Positions 10,259 through 19,502 of a stretch of DNA of 64,000 bases are shown one piece after another. The notes below the pieces were generated by a model that searched no databases, was not told where the DNA came from, and was given only the letters and a program-made list of their open reading frames with translations. Numbering within the stretch: position 1 is the stretch's first letter; every line of letters starts with the position of its first letter. This DNA is from Salinirubrum litoreum. GTDB lineage: Archaea; Halobacteriota; Halobacteria; Halobacteriales; Haloferacaceae. A program made the translations under genes and the position numbers. The stretch lies in assembly GCF_020567425.1 (NCBI RefSeq), contig NZ_JAJCVJ010000002.1:1157068-1221067 (forward strand), written 5' to 3'.

Positions 10259-10765
10259 ATGCCCATGGCGGACGACAAACACCGTGACGAGCGAGCGACC
10301 CGAGACGTAGCGCAGGGCGGCGTCTCGACTGTACTGTTCGGGTCGGGCCCACTCACCGCGCGCTGGCGACGACTCGCCGGGGTCGCGCTCGGACTCGCAC
10401 TCGTGACCTTCACGGGGTACGAACTCGGTGTGTTCGCCGTCTCGGGAGGCGTCGTCTTCGTTCCGGCCCACGCCGCGCTGGTCTGTCTCCTCGCCGCTGG
10501 CTGGGCAGGCTACGCCCGAGAGGGACTGCTCGGCGGCTGGCTGCTCGCCGTGGCCACGCTTCTCGGCTGGCAAGCCGAGTGGGCTACAGAGATCTCTGCA
10601 CGCCCGCTCGTCGAGCGCATCGCCTACGTCGTCGAACCGACTGGCCTCGCGGTCCTCGCGGTACTGGGCGCGATACTGGCCGTGCTCGGCTTCTCCGTCG
10701 GCGCGGTCGGCCGGTGGAGCGTCGAGCGACTCCGGGCTGGCAGGCAGGTGTCGACCGACGGCTGA
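10259..10765 (+). CDS. Membrane protein of unknown function
   Basis: A 168-residue protein with an N-terminal charged segment and about four membrane helices (near residues 40-60, 66-86, 95-112 and 125-150), ending in a basic tail. No family is recognised. ATG 10259 is chosen because a TATA-like gcttacag lies about 32 bases upstream; a second in-frame ATG two codons later is an alternative. The open frame continues upstream through the tandem repeat, but that part looks non-coding. It lies alone at the edge of the accessory stretch. Confidence 0.6.
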   Translation: MPMADDKHRDERATRDVAQGGVSTVLFGSGPLTARWRRLAGVALGLALVTFTGYELGVFAVSGGVVFVPAHAALVCLLAAGWAGYAREGLLGGWLLAVATLLGWQAEWATEISARPLVERIAYVVEPTGLAVLAVLGAILAVLGFSVGAVGRWSVERLRAGRQVSTDG

Positions 10766-11027
10766 GTGGCGTGGTGTGTGGTGAGTGGGTTCGGACACGC
10801 GCACATCATCTCCGGCTGTAGACACTCTGATTGTCTGAATCAACTGAACCAGCCCGCTGTGCGTAGTGAACTGTTTCACAGTCGCTCATATCCACAGTAC
10901 GCTCACTGAGATCTACAGAGAACGCAAAGCGAGTGCCGCTGGGCGTGACTTCGAGGCAGTTCACTCGTCGGCTCGGGGAACGTGAACTGTGGACGGAGAG
11001 CGGTGAACAGTCGAGTGACGTGAGCCC

Positions 11028-11168
11028 CTATTCGTTTTCGAGGGCGTCGTAAATCTCGCGATGTTCGTCTCGGTCTGCCTTGGCGACCCGTATCACCAGT
11101 TCCCGACGGATGTCGTCCATCACGTCGTCGAGTGGCGTGCGGTCGCCAGTCTGCTCTTCTGTCGCCAT
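11028..11168 (-). CDS. 46-residue protein, possible antitoxin partner of the Doc-like gene
   Basis: A very small, highly charged, predicted helical protein (residues include PLDDVMDDIRRELVIRVAKA and the tail YDALENE). It starts 25 bases after the stop of the Doc-like gene on the same strand, so the two are likely co-transcribed. Small charged partners of Doc proteins commonly neutralise the toxin by completing its active-site cleft, but the classical Phd antitoxin is encoded upstream and is longer. Position and size suggest an antitoxin; no family motif confirms it. Confidence 0.5.
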   Translation of the reverse strand: MATEEQTGDRTPLDDVMDDIRRELVIRVAKADRDEHREIYDALENE

Positions 11169-11193
11169 ACGTCGTCGTTGTCCACGAGTCCGG

Positions 11194-11682
11194 TTAATCG
11201 TTCGGGTCCGTCGAATCGTCAGCAAGTTTATCGAGTCCGTACTCGACGAGGTCGCCTCGCCACTCTGCGATGACGTCGTTCAGATCGACCTCGATGGTAT
11301 TCGTTCGGAGATATTCGAGCACGTCGTCCTCGTCGACCGTCGTCTCGTCCGTCCCGAACTGCTTCAGTATCGCTCTCATATCGTTGTCGTACTCGAAGCG
11401 GTACCCGTTGAGCACATAGAAGACGACCACTGTGTTGAGCGCGGTACGTTTGTTTCCGTCCACGAACGGATGATTGGCAACGAGGAGCCGAAGGAGATGA
11501 AACGCCTTCTCGTGAATCGTTTCGGGGACCTCGCCGAAATTCCCTTCGCTGACGTACGCCAGGGCGAATTCGATATCTCCACGGCGATGGACGCCGGGGC
11601 TGGTGTCCGGATACTCGGAGACGATGTCCTCGTGGATGTTGAGCACGTCGTCGACAGACGGATACCAGAACGAGTCGGTCAT
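11194..11682 (-). CDS. Doc/Fic-family protein (death-on-curing type toxin)
   Basis: A 162-residue all-helical Fic-fold protein. The active-site motif HPFVDGNKRTAL (His71, Asp75, Lys78, Arg79) matches the Doc subclass HxFx(D/N)xNKR, not the AMPylating Fic motif HPFx(D/E)GNGRxxR. Doc proteins use this site to phosphorylate EF-Tu in bacteria; the archaeal target is unknown. ATG 11682 begins the conserved FWYPSVDDVLNIHE region, so the longer in-frame extension is not used. A tiny charged ORF follows on the same strand. Probably a toxin-antitoxin pair in the accessory segment. Confidence 0.85.
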   Translation of the reverse strand: MTDSFWYPSVDDVLNIHEDIVSEYPDTSPGVHRRGDIEFALAYVSEGNFGEVPETIHEKAFHLLRLLVANHPFVDGNKRTALNTVVVFYVLNGYRFEYDNDMRAILKQFGTDETTVDEDDVLEYLRTNTIEVDLNDVIAEWRGDLVEYGLDKLADDSTDPND

Positions 11683-12222
11683 CGGCGGCACATCACACCG
11701 AACGGACCTATTGGTTTCTCTCTCCGACGGCGTTCTCGGCGGATACAGGTGACGCGTTGGCGAACAGACCGGCGTCGCAGGTACAAGTGAATAGCGCGGT
11801 CCAGCCGAGTCGAAATACTGGATCTGATCAGGGACTCCACGCATCGAACGCGCTGGCGACGCGCCCAGTCTGCAGCACCGGCGTAACAACGGATCAGCAG
11901 CTGAGCGTTGCAATAGTGCCGGAATCTGCTAATCTGCCGTCTCGCGCGTGCCGCTGACTGTGTCGTTCACCGGTCGGAGGTGTGACGCTCCCTTTTAGCT
12001 CACGAAGTGTGGTTCTCGCAGGGCGTGAAGTCTCCGCTTCGTCTGCTCATCTCTCCGGATGGTTCGCGTGTCTGTTTTAAGGCGTTCGTCGACATGGTCC
12101 GGCGGGTGTGCTGTGTGAGTCAAGATGTTCAGGAGCGTGACCGCGAGCGGTTTCTCGCTCACACTGCGTGTGATGCGAGCGTTAACAAGCGAGAACGAAG
12201 CCACCGACCCCCGGAGTTGTGC
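11683..12222. other. 540-bp intergenic region between divergent Doc and HNH genes
   Basis: I see no supported gene. It contains the two divergent promoters: a possible box for the downstream gene is gcgttaac near 12179-12186, and another tttaa is at 12075-12080. Short open frames on both strands show no recognisable motif. Confidence 0.5.
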
Positions 12223-13404
12223 ATGACCGACGAGTTAGATGCCGAGACGCTGCTCGACGCGCTGATCGAACTCGCCGAGGAGCTGGGCGAGACGCCTACC
12301 CGCACGCAGATGAACGAGTTCGGGCGGTACTCACACGCGCCGTATTATCGTGTGTTCGGGAGCTGGAACGACGCCCTGCGGGCGGCGGGGTTGACGACGA
12401 ACCACGAGAACGACGTGGCTCGGGAGGCGCTGGTTGCAGAGTTGCGGCGGCTGGACGACGAACTGGATCGACTTCCTCGGTTCGACGACATGGAGGAGTA
12501 CGGCGAGTACTCGGGGTACACCTATCTTCGCCGGTTCGGGTCGTGGTCCGAGGCGAAGGAGGCCGCAGGGTTGGCTGGCGAGCGGCGGACCTCGCGGCGG
12601 ATTACGGAGTCGGAACTGGTGGACGCACTTCTCGAACTGGCAGAGGTGCTGGGTCGTGCCCCGACGCAGGTCGAGATGAACGAACTGGGTGAGTTCTCCC
12701 AGCGGCCGTACTACCGGGTGTGGGGGTCGTGGGCAGATGCACTGGAAGCTGCCGGACTCGATGCGAACCACCGAAACGATATCTCGAACGCGAAACTTAT
12801 CGCAGAGCTACGACGCCTCGACGACGAACTCGGCCACGCCCCTCGTGAAGAAGACATGCGTGAAGACGGTGTTTTCTCGGTTCAGCCGTACATCACAGCG
12901 TTCGGGTCGTGGACAGCAGCGTGGGATGCGGCAGGTCTCGAATATCGAACGCGCTATCCGGCCAGTGTGTCCCGCGAAGCACTGATAGACGCGATCCACT
13001 CACTCGCCGACGAACTGGGGTACGTTCCATCGCGTGAAGACATGATCAGAGATGGTGCGTATTCGCGGACGCCGTTCGAGTACGTATTTGGGTCGTGGAG
13101 TGCCGCGCTGGAAGCGGCCGGATTCCGACCGTACCGGATCACAGACACCGATTCGGAGTACGTCTACTACGGATCGGACTGGCCCGCACAGCGCGAGCGG
13201 GCACTCGACCGAGACGAGTGGCAGTGCCAGCGATGCGGGATGACGAACGCTGAACACCTGACCGAGTACGGATCGAGTCTTCACGTCCACCACATCCGCA
13301 AGTTAGTCACGTTCGAGGACAGCGAAGAGGCGAACCGGCTAGAGAACCTACAGACGGTCTGTCGGGACTGCCACGCGAAAGTCGAGCGACGCTCACACGA
13401 GTAA
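12223..13404 (+). CDS. HNH endonuclease with five homing-endonuclease-associated repeats
   Basis: A 393-residue modular protein. Five repeats of about 50 residues occupy residues 8-57, 67-117, 130-179, 190-239 and 252-301. Each has a helix-turn-helix ending in the signature (F/W)GSWxxAxxAAG(L/F), preceded by a P-rich turn (ETPTRTQM, GRAPTQVEM, GYVPSREDM). The C-terminal HNH nuclease spans about 319-390, with zinc cysteines 335/338 and 380/383 and catalytic His356-His357. Repeats of this type are thought to read DNA in modular fashion in front of HNH or GIY-YIG nucleases. Start ATG 12223 opens directly into repeat 1; in-frame upstream ATGs at 12007 and 12094 lack a fitting promoter. It is not inside another gene, so it may be a free-standing homing or defence nuclease. 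Confidence 0.88.
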   Translation: MTDELDAETLLDALIELAEELGETPTRTQMNEFGRYSHAPYYRVFGSWNDALRAAGLTTNHENDVAREALVAELRRLDDELDRLPRFDDMEEYGEYSGYTYLRRFGSWSEAKEAAGLAGERRTSRRITESELVDALLELAEVLGRAPTQVEMNELGEFSQRPYYRVWGSWADALEAAGLDANHRNDISNAKLIAELRRLDDELGHAPREEDMREDGVFSVQPYITAFGSWTAAWDAAGLEYRTRYPASVSREALIDAIHSLADELGYVPSREDMIRDGAYSRTPFEYVFGSWSAALEAAGFRPYRITDTDSEYVYYGSDWPAQRERALDRDEWQCQRCGMTNAEHLTEYGSSLHVHHIRKLVTFEDSEEANRLENLQTVCRDCHAKVERRSHE

Positions 13405-13791
13405 GTTCGAGCACACAGTAGAACACGAATCCCCCTCGATTCTAAACGCTCGAACTGTCGTACTGTTGCTCAGGATTCAAACGAAACGCCGGTCTTCGAG
13501 GGTTGAGACCGTGCTTAAACCGCTTTTCTGCATCGAGTCAGACAGATGAATATTCGCCGGCAAATCGCAGGACAACGCGGTGTTAGGGAGGCATTTAACG
13601 AGAGAGAAAATCGTAGAACCTTTTAAGTGCTAGTGGTCTGTAGCCGGAGGTAAGCACGCATCGAAGACTGGCCCAACTGGTAGGTACGGGGTACAAATCC
13701 CCGTTCGTCGTCGTATTACGGCGGTGCTACCGCCGGGCGATGCAGGACGGACCGGTCGTCGGTGTCCGTGCAAAGGAAACCAAACGAAACC
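13405..13791 (+). promoter_or_regulatory. Pilin promoter and long structured 5' leader
   Basis: No gene is visible. ttttaagtg at 13621-13629 is a likely TATA box, placing the transcript start near 13650 and leaving a leader of about 140 nt, exceptional for this window. Within the leader, 13687-13703 is a 5-bp stem with a 7-nt loop tacaaat, the size of a tRNA T-arm, preceded by a D-loop-like aactggtagg. 13719-13735 is a 7-bp perfect hairpin with a gct loop. The region before 13610 is AT-rich. Confidence 0.55.
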
Positions 13792-14322
13792 ATGAAACTT
13801 ACAAGCGCACTCAAGGACTTCGTTTCAGGCGAAGATCGAGCTGTATCACCTGTAATTGGCGTGATCTTAATGGTGGCGATCACGGTAATTCTTGCCGCTG
13901 TGATAGGGACGTTCGTGCTGGGTCTCGGGGACAGCCTGCAAAATACGACACCGACCGCTAGTGTAAATTTCGCTGATTCGTCAGATACGTACGATGCCTC
14001 CGATAGTGACGCGATAGTCATCTCTCACAACTCTGGCGACGACTTGCCTTACGCTGACACCCAGATCGTCCTTCGAGACGCAGTTGACAACGAACAGTTG
14101 GCCGAGTTCGATCAAGGCTGGAGCGAAGGTGAACTGACTGCGAATCTCAATGCTAACGACTGGACCTCCAGTCAGAACGCATTCACCACTGGCGACTCAA
14201 TCACGATCAATGACAACGACGGAACGGGCGGGAACGTTGATCTGACCGGTGACGTAACAGTTCAGGTCATTCACAAGCCCACCGGTAACACCGTATCGTC
14301 TGGTACGGTGACGGTCAGCTAA
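13792..14322 (+). CDS. Type IV pilin (PilA-like)
   Basis: A 176-residue archaeal pilin with a class III signal. The basic leader ends in GEDR, and cleavage before AVSPVIGV by prepilin peptidase would release the mature protein. The hydrophobic helix [19 protein letters not shown] (residues 18-36) is the assembly and membrane segment conserved among haloarchaeal adhesion pilins. The rest is a threonine-, asparagine- and aspartate-rich beta domain. Codon use is more AT-rich than in the neighbours, as is common for variable surface proteins. ATG 13792 lies far from the promoter, so the transcript has a long leader. No pilus motor or peptidase genes are nearby. Confidence 0.88.
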   Translation: MKLTSALKDFVSGEDRAVSPVIGVILMVAITVILAAVIGTFVLGLGDSLQNTTPTASVNFADSSDTYDASDSDAIVISHNSGDDLPYADTQIVLRDAVDNEQLAEFDQGWSEGELTANLNANDWTSSQNAFTTGDSITINDNDGTGGNVDLTGDVTVQVIHKPTGNTVSSGTVTVS

Positions 14323-14415
14323 GCCGACCACCCCTCCTTCCATATTTTCACCGACAAGTAGCCACAGCCACCCCCAAACCGCCACCTTTTACCGCCGACC
14401 AGATATACGAGCGAC

Positions 14416-14982
14416 ATGGACCAGTTGCGGCAGTCCCTGTTAGACGCGCCGATCATCGAGAAGGGAGACTACGAGTACTTCGTCCACCCGATCAGCGACG
14501 GGGTGCCGATGCTGGAACCGGGCCTCCTGCGTGAGATCGTCATCCGGATCATCCGGAAGGCGAACATCGAGGACGTCGACAAGATCGTCACGCCGGCCGC
14601 GATGGGCATCCACATCTCCACGGCCGTCTCGCTGATGACCGACATCCCCCTCGTGGTCATCCGGAAGCGGGAGTACGGACTCGACGGCGAGGTGGCGCTG
14701 TCCCAGCAGACGGGCTATTCGGACAACGAGATGTACATCAACGACGTGACCGAGGGCGACCGCGTGCTGGTGCTGGACGACGTGCTCTCGACGGGTGGGA
14801 CGATGAAGGCCGTCCTCGGTGCCCTAGACGGCATCGGCGCGGACGTGGCCGACGTGGTCGCGGTGATCAAGAAGGCCGGCCCGAACAAACTCGACGACAG
14901 CCCCTACGAGGTGAAGACGCTGATCAACGTCACCGTCGAGGACGGCGAAGTCGTCATCGTCGACGAACACGGCGACGGCTGA
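14416..14982 (+). CDS. hpt: Hypoxanthine/guanine phosphoribosyltransferase
   Basis: Purine-salvage enzyme that joins hypoxanthine or guanine to PRPP. The 188-residue product has the PRPP-binding loop [13 protein letters not shown] (residues 117-129) and upstream blocks typical of archaeal Hpt/Apt-like proteins ([29 protein letters not shown]). It starts at ATG 14416, about 30 bases after a TATA-like cttttacc (near 14388), and is monocistronic. The archaeal subfamily is annotated as HGPRTase; adenine specificity cannot be excluded from sequence alone. Confidence 0.88.
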   Translation: MDQLRQSLLDAPIIEKGDYEYFVHPISDGVPMLEPGLLREIVIRIIRKANIEDVDKIVTPAAMGIHISTAVSLMTDIPLVVIRKREYGLDGEVALSQQTGYSDNEMYINDVTEGDRVLVLDDVLSTGGTMKAVLGALDGIGADVADVVAVIKKAGPNKLDDSPYEVKTLINVTVEDGEVVIVDEHGDG

Positions 14983-15423
14983 GTCGGCGAGTGCAGAACA
15001 GGTACGCGACGAACAGCACCTCGATCTGAGCGCGACGTTCTCGACTGTGCCGAGTAGGTAGGTGACGAGCAGGTACGCGACGAGTAGGTAGGTGACGAGC
15101 AGGTACCTCAGGAGCGTCCGATCCGAGCGGACAGGCGACGACTGACCACAGTGCGAGACGACACGAGACGACAGCGCCAGCCCTGCCTCCCGTTCGATTC
15201 GACAGCGCCGACCCTTGGCCGGACGACTCGACAAGCGGGTATCGACCGGAGCCGACTCACGGGTGCCAGCGTCTCTGACGGAAGATCGTGAGGGACCGTC
15301 GGAGATCGGGCCGTTTGCAGTCGGAGGTATTTTCCGAAACCGCATGACGCAACGGGACTTGATGACTGAAGTTTCCGCTTTCCTTATCGAAGCTTATTTG
15401 AATCGAACGGCATACTACGAGGT
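14983..15423. other. 441-bp intergenic region with a 30-bp repeat and the ABC operon promoter
   Basis: No gene is supported. It contains two identical 26-base blocks 30 bases apart (15051-15076 and 15081-15106). The ABC operon promoter is gcttattt at about 15393-15400, some 28 bases before ATG 15424. Confidence 0.6.
15051..15106. repeat. Direct repeat, 26 bases, period 30
   Basis: cgagtaggtaggtgacgagc followed by aggtac occurs at 15051 and again at 15081 without mismatch. A diverged relative (aacaggtacgcgacgaacag) lies at about 14998-15017. Confidence 0.9.
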
Positions 15424-17316
15424 ATGCCATCTGGCAACAAGCCAACTGACGAGGAGCCGACGAAGCTCCTCTTTCCGAAGCGACGCAGTTTCTTGAAGAC
15501 GCTCGGCGTCGGCGGGGCCGCGGCCGGACTCGCCGGCTGTTCCGGGACGCAGAACCCCGGCGAGGAGACGACGACCGGCGGCGAGACGGAGACGGACAGC
15601 GGCATGACCGAGACCGACACCGGCGGAGAGCTCCCTTCGGGCTACGTGGCCGGTGCCGGCACCGACGCTCAGTCGCTGAACTTCCTGTCCATCGCCGACG
15701 TGCCGTCTGCGGACCGGGTCGGGTTGACACTCGACAGCGCCTACGCGATCACGACCGACAACGAGGTCTTCCCGCTGTGGGCGGACATCTCCTCGGACGA
15801 CGGCCGCGTCTACACGGTCGAACTCCGCGACAACCTCCAGTGGGGCGCGGACTACGGCCAGATGACGAGCGAGGACTGGGTCTACATGATCAAGGAGGTC
15901 TTCCAGGCCGACGACAACTGGGCCGGCTTCCCGAACCAGAGCGACTGGCAGCGCGGCGGCGAGGCCATCCCGGTCGAGAAGACGGGCACCACCTCCTTCG
16001 AGATCCAACTCCCGGAGGTCGACCCGGCGTTCCCGCTCAAGCCGATCATGTGGGGTGCGTTCTGTATGCCGAAGGGCATCATCGAGAAGTACCGCCCGGA
16101 CGGCGACCAGGAGGGCCTCGCACAGGACGAGGAGGTCCAGACGCTGGCGTACTCCGGCAACCTCGGGCCGTACAACTTCGAGACGTGGGACCGCGAGTCG
16201 GCGTTCGTCGCCACGCGCAACGAGGACTACTACATGCGCGAGGCCTCGGACGTGCCGGACGCCTGGACCGAGGCACCGTACTTCGACTCCTACACGTATC
16301 AGGTCATCCCGGAGGAGTCCACGCGACTGTCGGCGCTCCAGACCGGCGAGATCGACGCCTCCGGCATTCCGGAGACGAAGGTCAGCCAGTTCGAGGGGCT
16401 CGACAACGTCGACGTGAAGGTGATCCCGCAGGCGTTCATGAGTTCGCTCATCTACAACCAGCGGGCGAACGGCAACTTCTACGAGGCGCTCCGGCTGAAG
16501 GGCGTCCGGCAGGCACTCGCACACGCCGTCAACAAGCAGGCCATCGCGGACAACATCCTGCGTGGGTACGCGACGGTCGCACACACCTTCCAGCCGCAGT
16601 TCTCCGACTGGTACGTCGACGACCAGGTGACCGAGTACGGCGTCGGGGACACCTACGACCCCGAGACCGCCCGGAACATGCTGGAGAACAACCTCGACAG
16701 CACGCCGTACAGCTACGACGGCGACACCATCGTCGACGGCGACGGCGACCCGGTCACGCTGGAACTCGTCTTCGCACAGGGGACCGAGACGACCCAGACG
16801 ACCGCCGAGTTCATCGCCCAGGAGTACGGCAACATCGGACTCGACGTGGAAGTGACGGGCGTCCAGTTCAACACGCTCCTGAACAAGTACGTCTCCAACA
16901 GCTACCAGGGAAGCGGCGAACCCGAGTTCAACGCCGGCCCGTACAACGGTGGCAACCGGGACAACTCCGTCAGCCCGGAGTCGTGGGACCTGATGACCGG
17001 CATCATCTTCAACACGTACCCACGGACGCCCTCGTCGACGCGTGACTTCACGATCAAGCAGGGCGGGATCAACTACTACGGCTACTACCCGGAGACGGAC
17101 TTCAACGCGCTGTTCGACGAGGCGACGACGACCGTCGACGAGGACGCCCGCAGAGAGGTGTACTCCGACATCTTCGGTGCGCTCTCGGAGGAACAGCCGT
17201 TCAACTTCCTCAACATGGGCGTCGACATCATCGGCTACGACTCCCGCGTCGAGGGGCCGGTCGAGGAGTTCGGCAACGGGTGGGACAGCCAGATCTGGCA
17301 GTTCGCCCAGCAGTAA
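15424..17316 (+). CDS. Dipeptide/oligopeptide ABC transporter substrate-binding lipoprotein
   Basis: Extracellular solute-binding protein family 5, 630 residues. The N-terminus has a Tat signal with lipobox (KRRSFLKTLGVGGAAAGLAG then Cys39), so it is exported folded and lipid-anchored. A Thr/Gly/Glu linker (about 43-65) precedes the ligand-binding domain with family blocks such as LRLKGVRQALAHAVNKQAIA and YDPETARNMLE. It heads a five-gene operon with two permeases and two ATPases. The family binds di- or oligopeptides, nickel, sugars or opines; the substrate cannot be told from sequence. Confidence 0.92.
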   Translation: MPSGNKPTDEEPTKLLFPKRRSFLKTLGVGGAAAGLAGCSGTQNPGEETTTGGETETDSGMTETDTGGELPSGYVAGAGTDAQSLNFLSIADVPSADRVGLTLDSAYAITTDNEVFPLWADISSDDGRVYTVELRDNLQWGADYGQMTSEDWVYMIKEVFQADDNWAGFPNQSDWQRGGEAIPVEKTGTTSFEIQLPEVDPAFPLKPIMWGAFCMPKGIIEKYRPDGDQEGLAQDEEVQTLAYSGNLGPYNFETWDRESAFVATRNEDYYMREASDVPDAWTEAPYFDSYTYQVIPEESTRLSALQTGEIDASGIPETKVSQFEGLDNVDVKVIPQAFMSSLIYNQRANGNFYEALRLKGVRQALAHAVNKQAIADNILRGYATVAHTFQPQFSDWYVDDQVTEYGVGDTYDPETARNMLENNLDSTPYSYDGDTIVDGDGDPVTLELVFAQGTETTQTTAEFIAQEYGNIGLDVEVTGVQFNTLLNKYVSNSYQGSGEPEFNAGPYNGGNRDNSVSPESWDLMTGIIFNTYPRTPSSTRDFTIKQGGINYYGYYPETDFNALFDEATTTVDEDARREVYSDIFGALSEEQPFNFLNMGVDIIGYDSRVEGPVEEFGNGWDSQIWQFAQQ

Positions 17317-17337
17317 TCGGCTCTCACACCGATTTCT

Positions 17338-18315
17338 ATGAGATGGTACATCGCACGCAGAGTCGCGTGGGCGGGAGTCGTGGCGTTCGTGATCCTGACG
17401 ATCACGTTCGTCCTGTTAGACCTCGCGCCCGACGCACAGCTCGCACAGGTACAGTTCCAGGCGGCCTCGGGCGGCGGGGACGCACAGTCGGCCGCAGAGG
17501 CCTACCGCGAGCGGCGCGGCCTCGACGGCCCGCTGTGGCAACGCTACGCCGACTACCTCACGAACCTGTTCACCGGCGACTGGGGCTGGTCGGACACGCG
17601 CTCACAGCCGGTCACGGAGGCCATCCTGACGGCTATCCCGTACTCGATGATGTACTCCATCCCGTCGATCATCCTCTCGACGGTCATCGGGATGGGCATC
17701 GGGCTCTACTCCGCGCTCAACCAGTACACGAAGACCGACTACGCCGCGACGTTCGTGGCCTTCTTCGGCATCTCGATCCCGAACTTCTGGTTCGGCATCG
17801 TCCTGTTGCTGGTGTTCGCGGTCGAACTCGATCTGGTGCCGGTGTTGTTCAACGCCGACACCGCGATCAACGACACGTTCTCGCTGGCGAACGCCAAGCA
17901 ACTCGTCCTGCCCGTCTTCGTGCTGGCGACGGGCGCGATGGCGTCCAACATGCGGTACGCCCGCGCCGAGGCACTGGAGTACGTGCAGGCGGAGTTCGTG
18001 AAGACGGCCCGCGCGAAGGGGGCGACCGGCTGGCGGATGTTGACGCGACACATCCTCCGGCCGACGCTCGTGCCCCTCTCGACACTCCTCGTCGGGGACT
18101 TACTCGGCCTGATCCTCTCGGCGTCGTATCTCGTCGAGGTGGTCTTCGGCATCCCCGGTCTGGGTCGACTGAGTCTGGACGCGATCCGGAATCAGGACAC
18201 CGCGCTCGTGCTGGGGACGACGCTGATCCCGGTGTTCATCGCCGTGATCGGCAACCTGCTGCAGGACATCGCCTACGTGATCTTGGACCCGCGAATCGAC
18301 TACGGTGATCGCTGA
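17338..18315 (+). CDS. dppB: ABC transporter permease, DppB/OppB type
   Basis: Inner-membrane permease of the peptide/nickel uptake system, 325 residues with six predicted helices. The N-terminal block MRWYIARRVAWAGVVAFVIL is typical of DppB. The cytoplasmic loop KTARAKGATGWRMLTRHIL is the EAA motif that docks onto the ATPases. It starts 21 bases after the binding-protein gene and its stop overlaps the next ATG (TGATG at 18313-18317), so the genes are translationally coupled. Confidence 0.92.
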   Translation: MRWYIARRVAWAGVVAFVILTITFVLLDLAPDAQLAQVQFQAASGGGDAQSAAEAYRERRGLDGPLWQRYADYLTNLFTGDWGWSDTRSQPVTEAILTAIPYSMMYSIPSIILSTVIGMGIGLYSALNQYTKTDYAATFVAFFGISIPNFWFGIVLLLVFAVELDLVPVLFNADTAINDTFSLANAKQLVLPVFVLATGAMASNMRYARAEALEYVQAEFVKTARAKGATGWRMLTRHILRPTLVPLSTLLVGDLLGLILSASYLVEVVFGIPGLGRLSLDAIRNQDTALVLGTTLIPVFIAVIGNLLQDIAYVILDPRIDYGDR

Positions 18316-19502
18316 TGGCGGCAGATACCCCCTCCGACCGGTTCGAGGACGTCGACTGGGACGAGGTCGGCGGCCAGGTCGGCGTGCGGTCGCCGACCCA
18401 GTGGGCCGCACTCGTCGCCTTCGGCGCCGTGGCGCTCTCGCTCGTCTACGACGTGTTCTTCGCGGGCGGGGATCCGACCTTCGAGTTCACCGTCGCCGGC
18501 TTCGAGTACGTCTGGGACGTGACCTCGGTCGACTGGCTGTTCGTGACGACGCTGCTCGTGTTGTTCTTCTACGCGGTCGTCCCGCTGGCTCAGAACCCAC
18601 GGATGACGGCGTACTACTGGATGGAGTTCAAGAAGAACAAGCCCGCCGTGGTGAGTCTCGGCTTCCTCCTGGTGATCTTCTTCGTCGGGACGGTCGGGAC
18701 GGTCTTCATCCAGCCGCCGGAACTGAACGTGATCGCCTCCTACCAGCCCCCGGTGTTCGCGAGCGTCGACGCCTCCGTGCCGAGTAGCTGTGTCGGCGAC
18801 GTGACGAACGGTCGCTGTCAGGGCACCTGGGAGTACCCGCTCGGGACGACCGGCGACGGGAAGGGCATCCTGAAGATGGTCATCTTCGGGATGCGGGTCA
18901 GTATGCAGGTCGGGCTGATCGCCATGCTGATCTCGATCTTCATCGCCACCCTGGTCGGGGCGACGGCGGCGTACGCCGGCGGCTGGGTCGACGAGGTGCT
19001 GATGCGCTACGTCGACATCCAGCTTACCTTCCCGACGTTCTTCCTGTTCCTCTTCTTGGCGTACCTCTACGGGGGGAGCCTGTTCATCCTGATCATGATC
19101 TTCGGGGTGACGGGCTGGGGCGGCATCGCCCGGATCATCCGGAGCGAGGCGCTCCAGCGCAACGAAGAGGAGTACATCAGAGCCGCACAGAGCGCGGGCG
19201 CCTCGGGGCTGTACGTCGTGCGCCGGCACATGGTGCCGAACGTGTCGAACTCGATCATCACGGCCGCGACGTTGAACATCCCGATCCTGATCCTCTCGGA
19301 GGCGGCGCTCTCGTTCATCGGTGTCGGCGACGTGACCGTCCCCTCGTGGGGACAGGTCATCGCGTCGGGGCGAGGGGACCTCTCGACGGCGTGGTGGATC
19401 TCGACGATCCCCGGGGTGTTCCTCTTCTTGACGATCCTCGCGTTCAACTTCCTCGGTGACGCACTGAGAGACGCACTCGACCCACGACAGGAGACGCAAT
19501 GA
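18315..19502 (+). CDS. dppC: ABC transporter permease, DppC/OppC type
   Basis: Second permease of the operon, 395 residues, longer than bacterial DppC (about 300). The extra length is an N-terminal region with two additional hydrophobic segments (about residues 32-55 and 75-95) before the conserved core, and an extracellular loop with a Cys pair (SSCVGDVTNGRC). The EAA loop is IRAAQSAGASGLYVVRRHMV. It overlaps the following ATPase gene by four bases (ATGA at 19499-19502). The core assignment is firm; the role of the extra helices is unknown. Confidence 0.92.
   Translation: MAADTPSDRFEDVDWDEVGGQVGVRSPTQWAALVAFGAVALSLVYDVFFAGGDPTFEFTVAGFEYVWDVTSVDWLFVTTLLVLFFYAVVPLAQNPRMTAYYWMEFKKNKPAVVSLGFLLVIFFVGTVGTVFIQPPELNVIASYQPPVFASVDASVPSSCVGDVTNGRCQGTWEYPLGTTGDGKGILKMVIFGMRVSMQVGLIAMLISIFIATLVGATAAYAGGWVDEVLMRYVDIQLTFPTFFLFLFLAYLYGGSLFILIMIFGVTGWGGIARIIRSEALQRNEEEYIRAAQSAGASGLYVVRRHMVPNVSNSIITAATLNIPILILSEAALSFIGVGDVTVPSWGQVIASGRGDLSTAWWISTIPGVFLFLTILAFNFLGDALRDALDPRQETQ

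Noticed and set aside
12007-12222. N-terminal extension of the HNH protein from ATG 12007 or 12094
   Set aside because: The extension is basic, Cys-rich and without similarity to the repeats; the nearest TATA-like boxes do not fit either start.
13640-13710. tRNA gene in the pilin leader
   Set aside because: There is a T-arm-like hairpin and a D-loop-like stretch, but no room for an anticodon arm and no pairing 7-bp acceptor stem.
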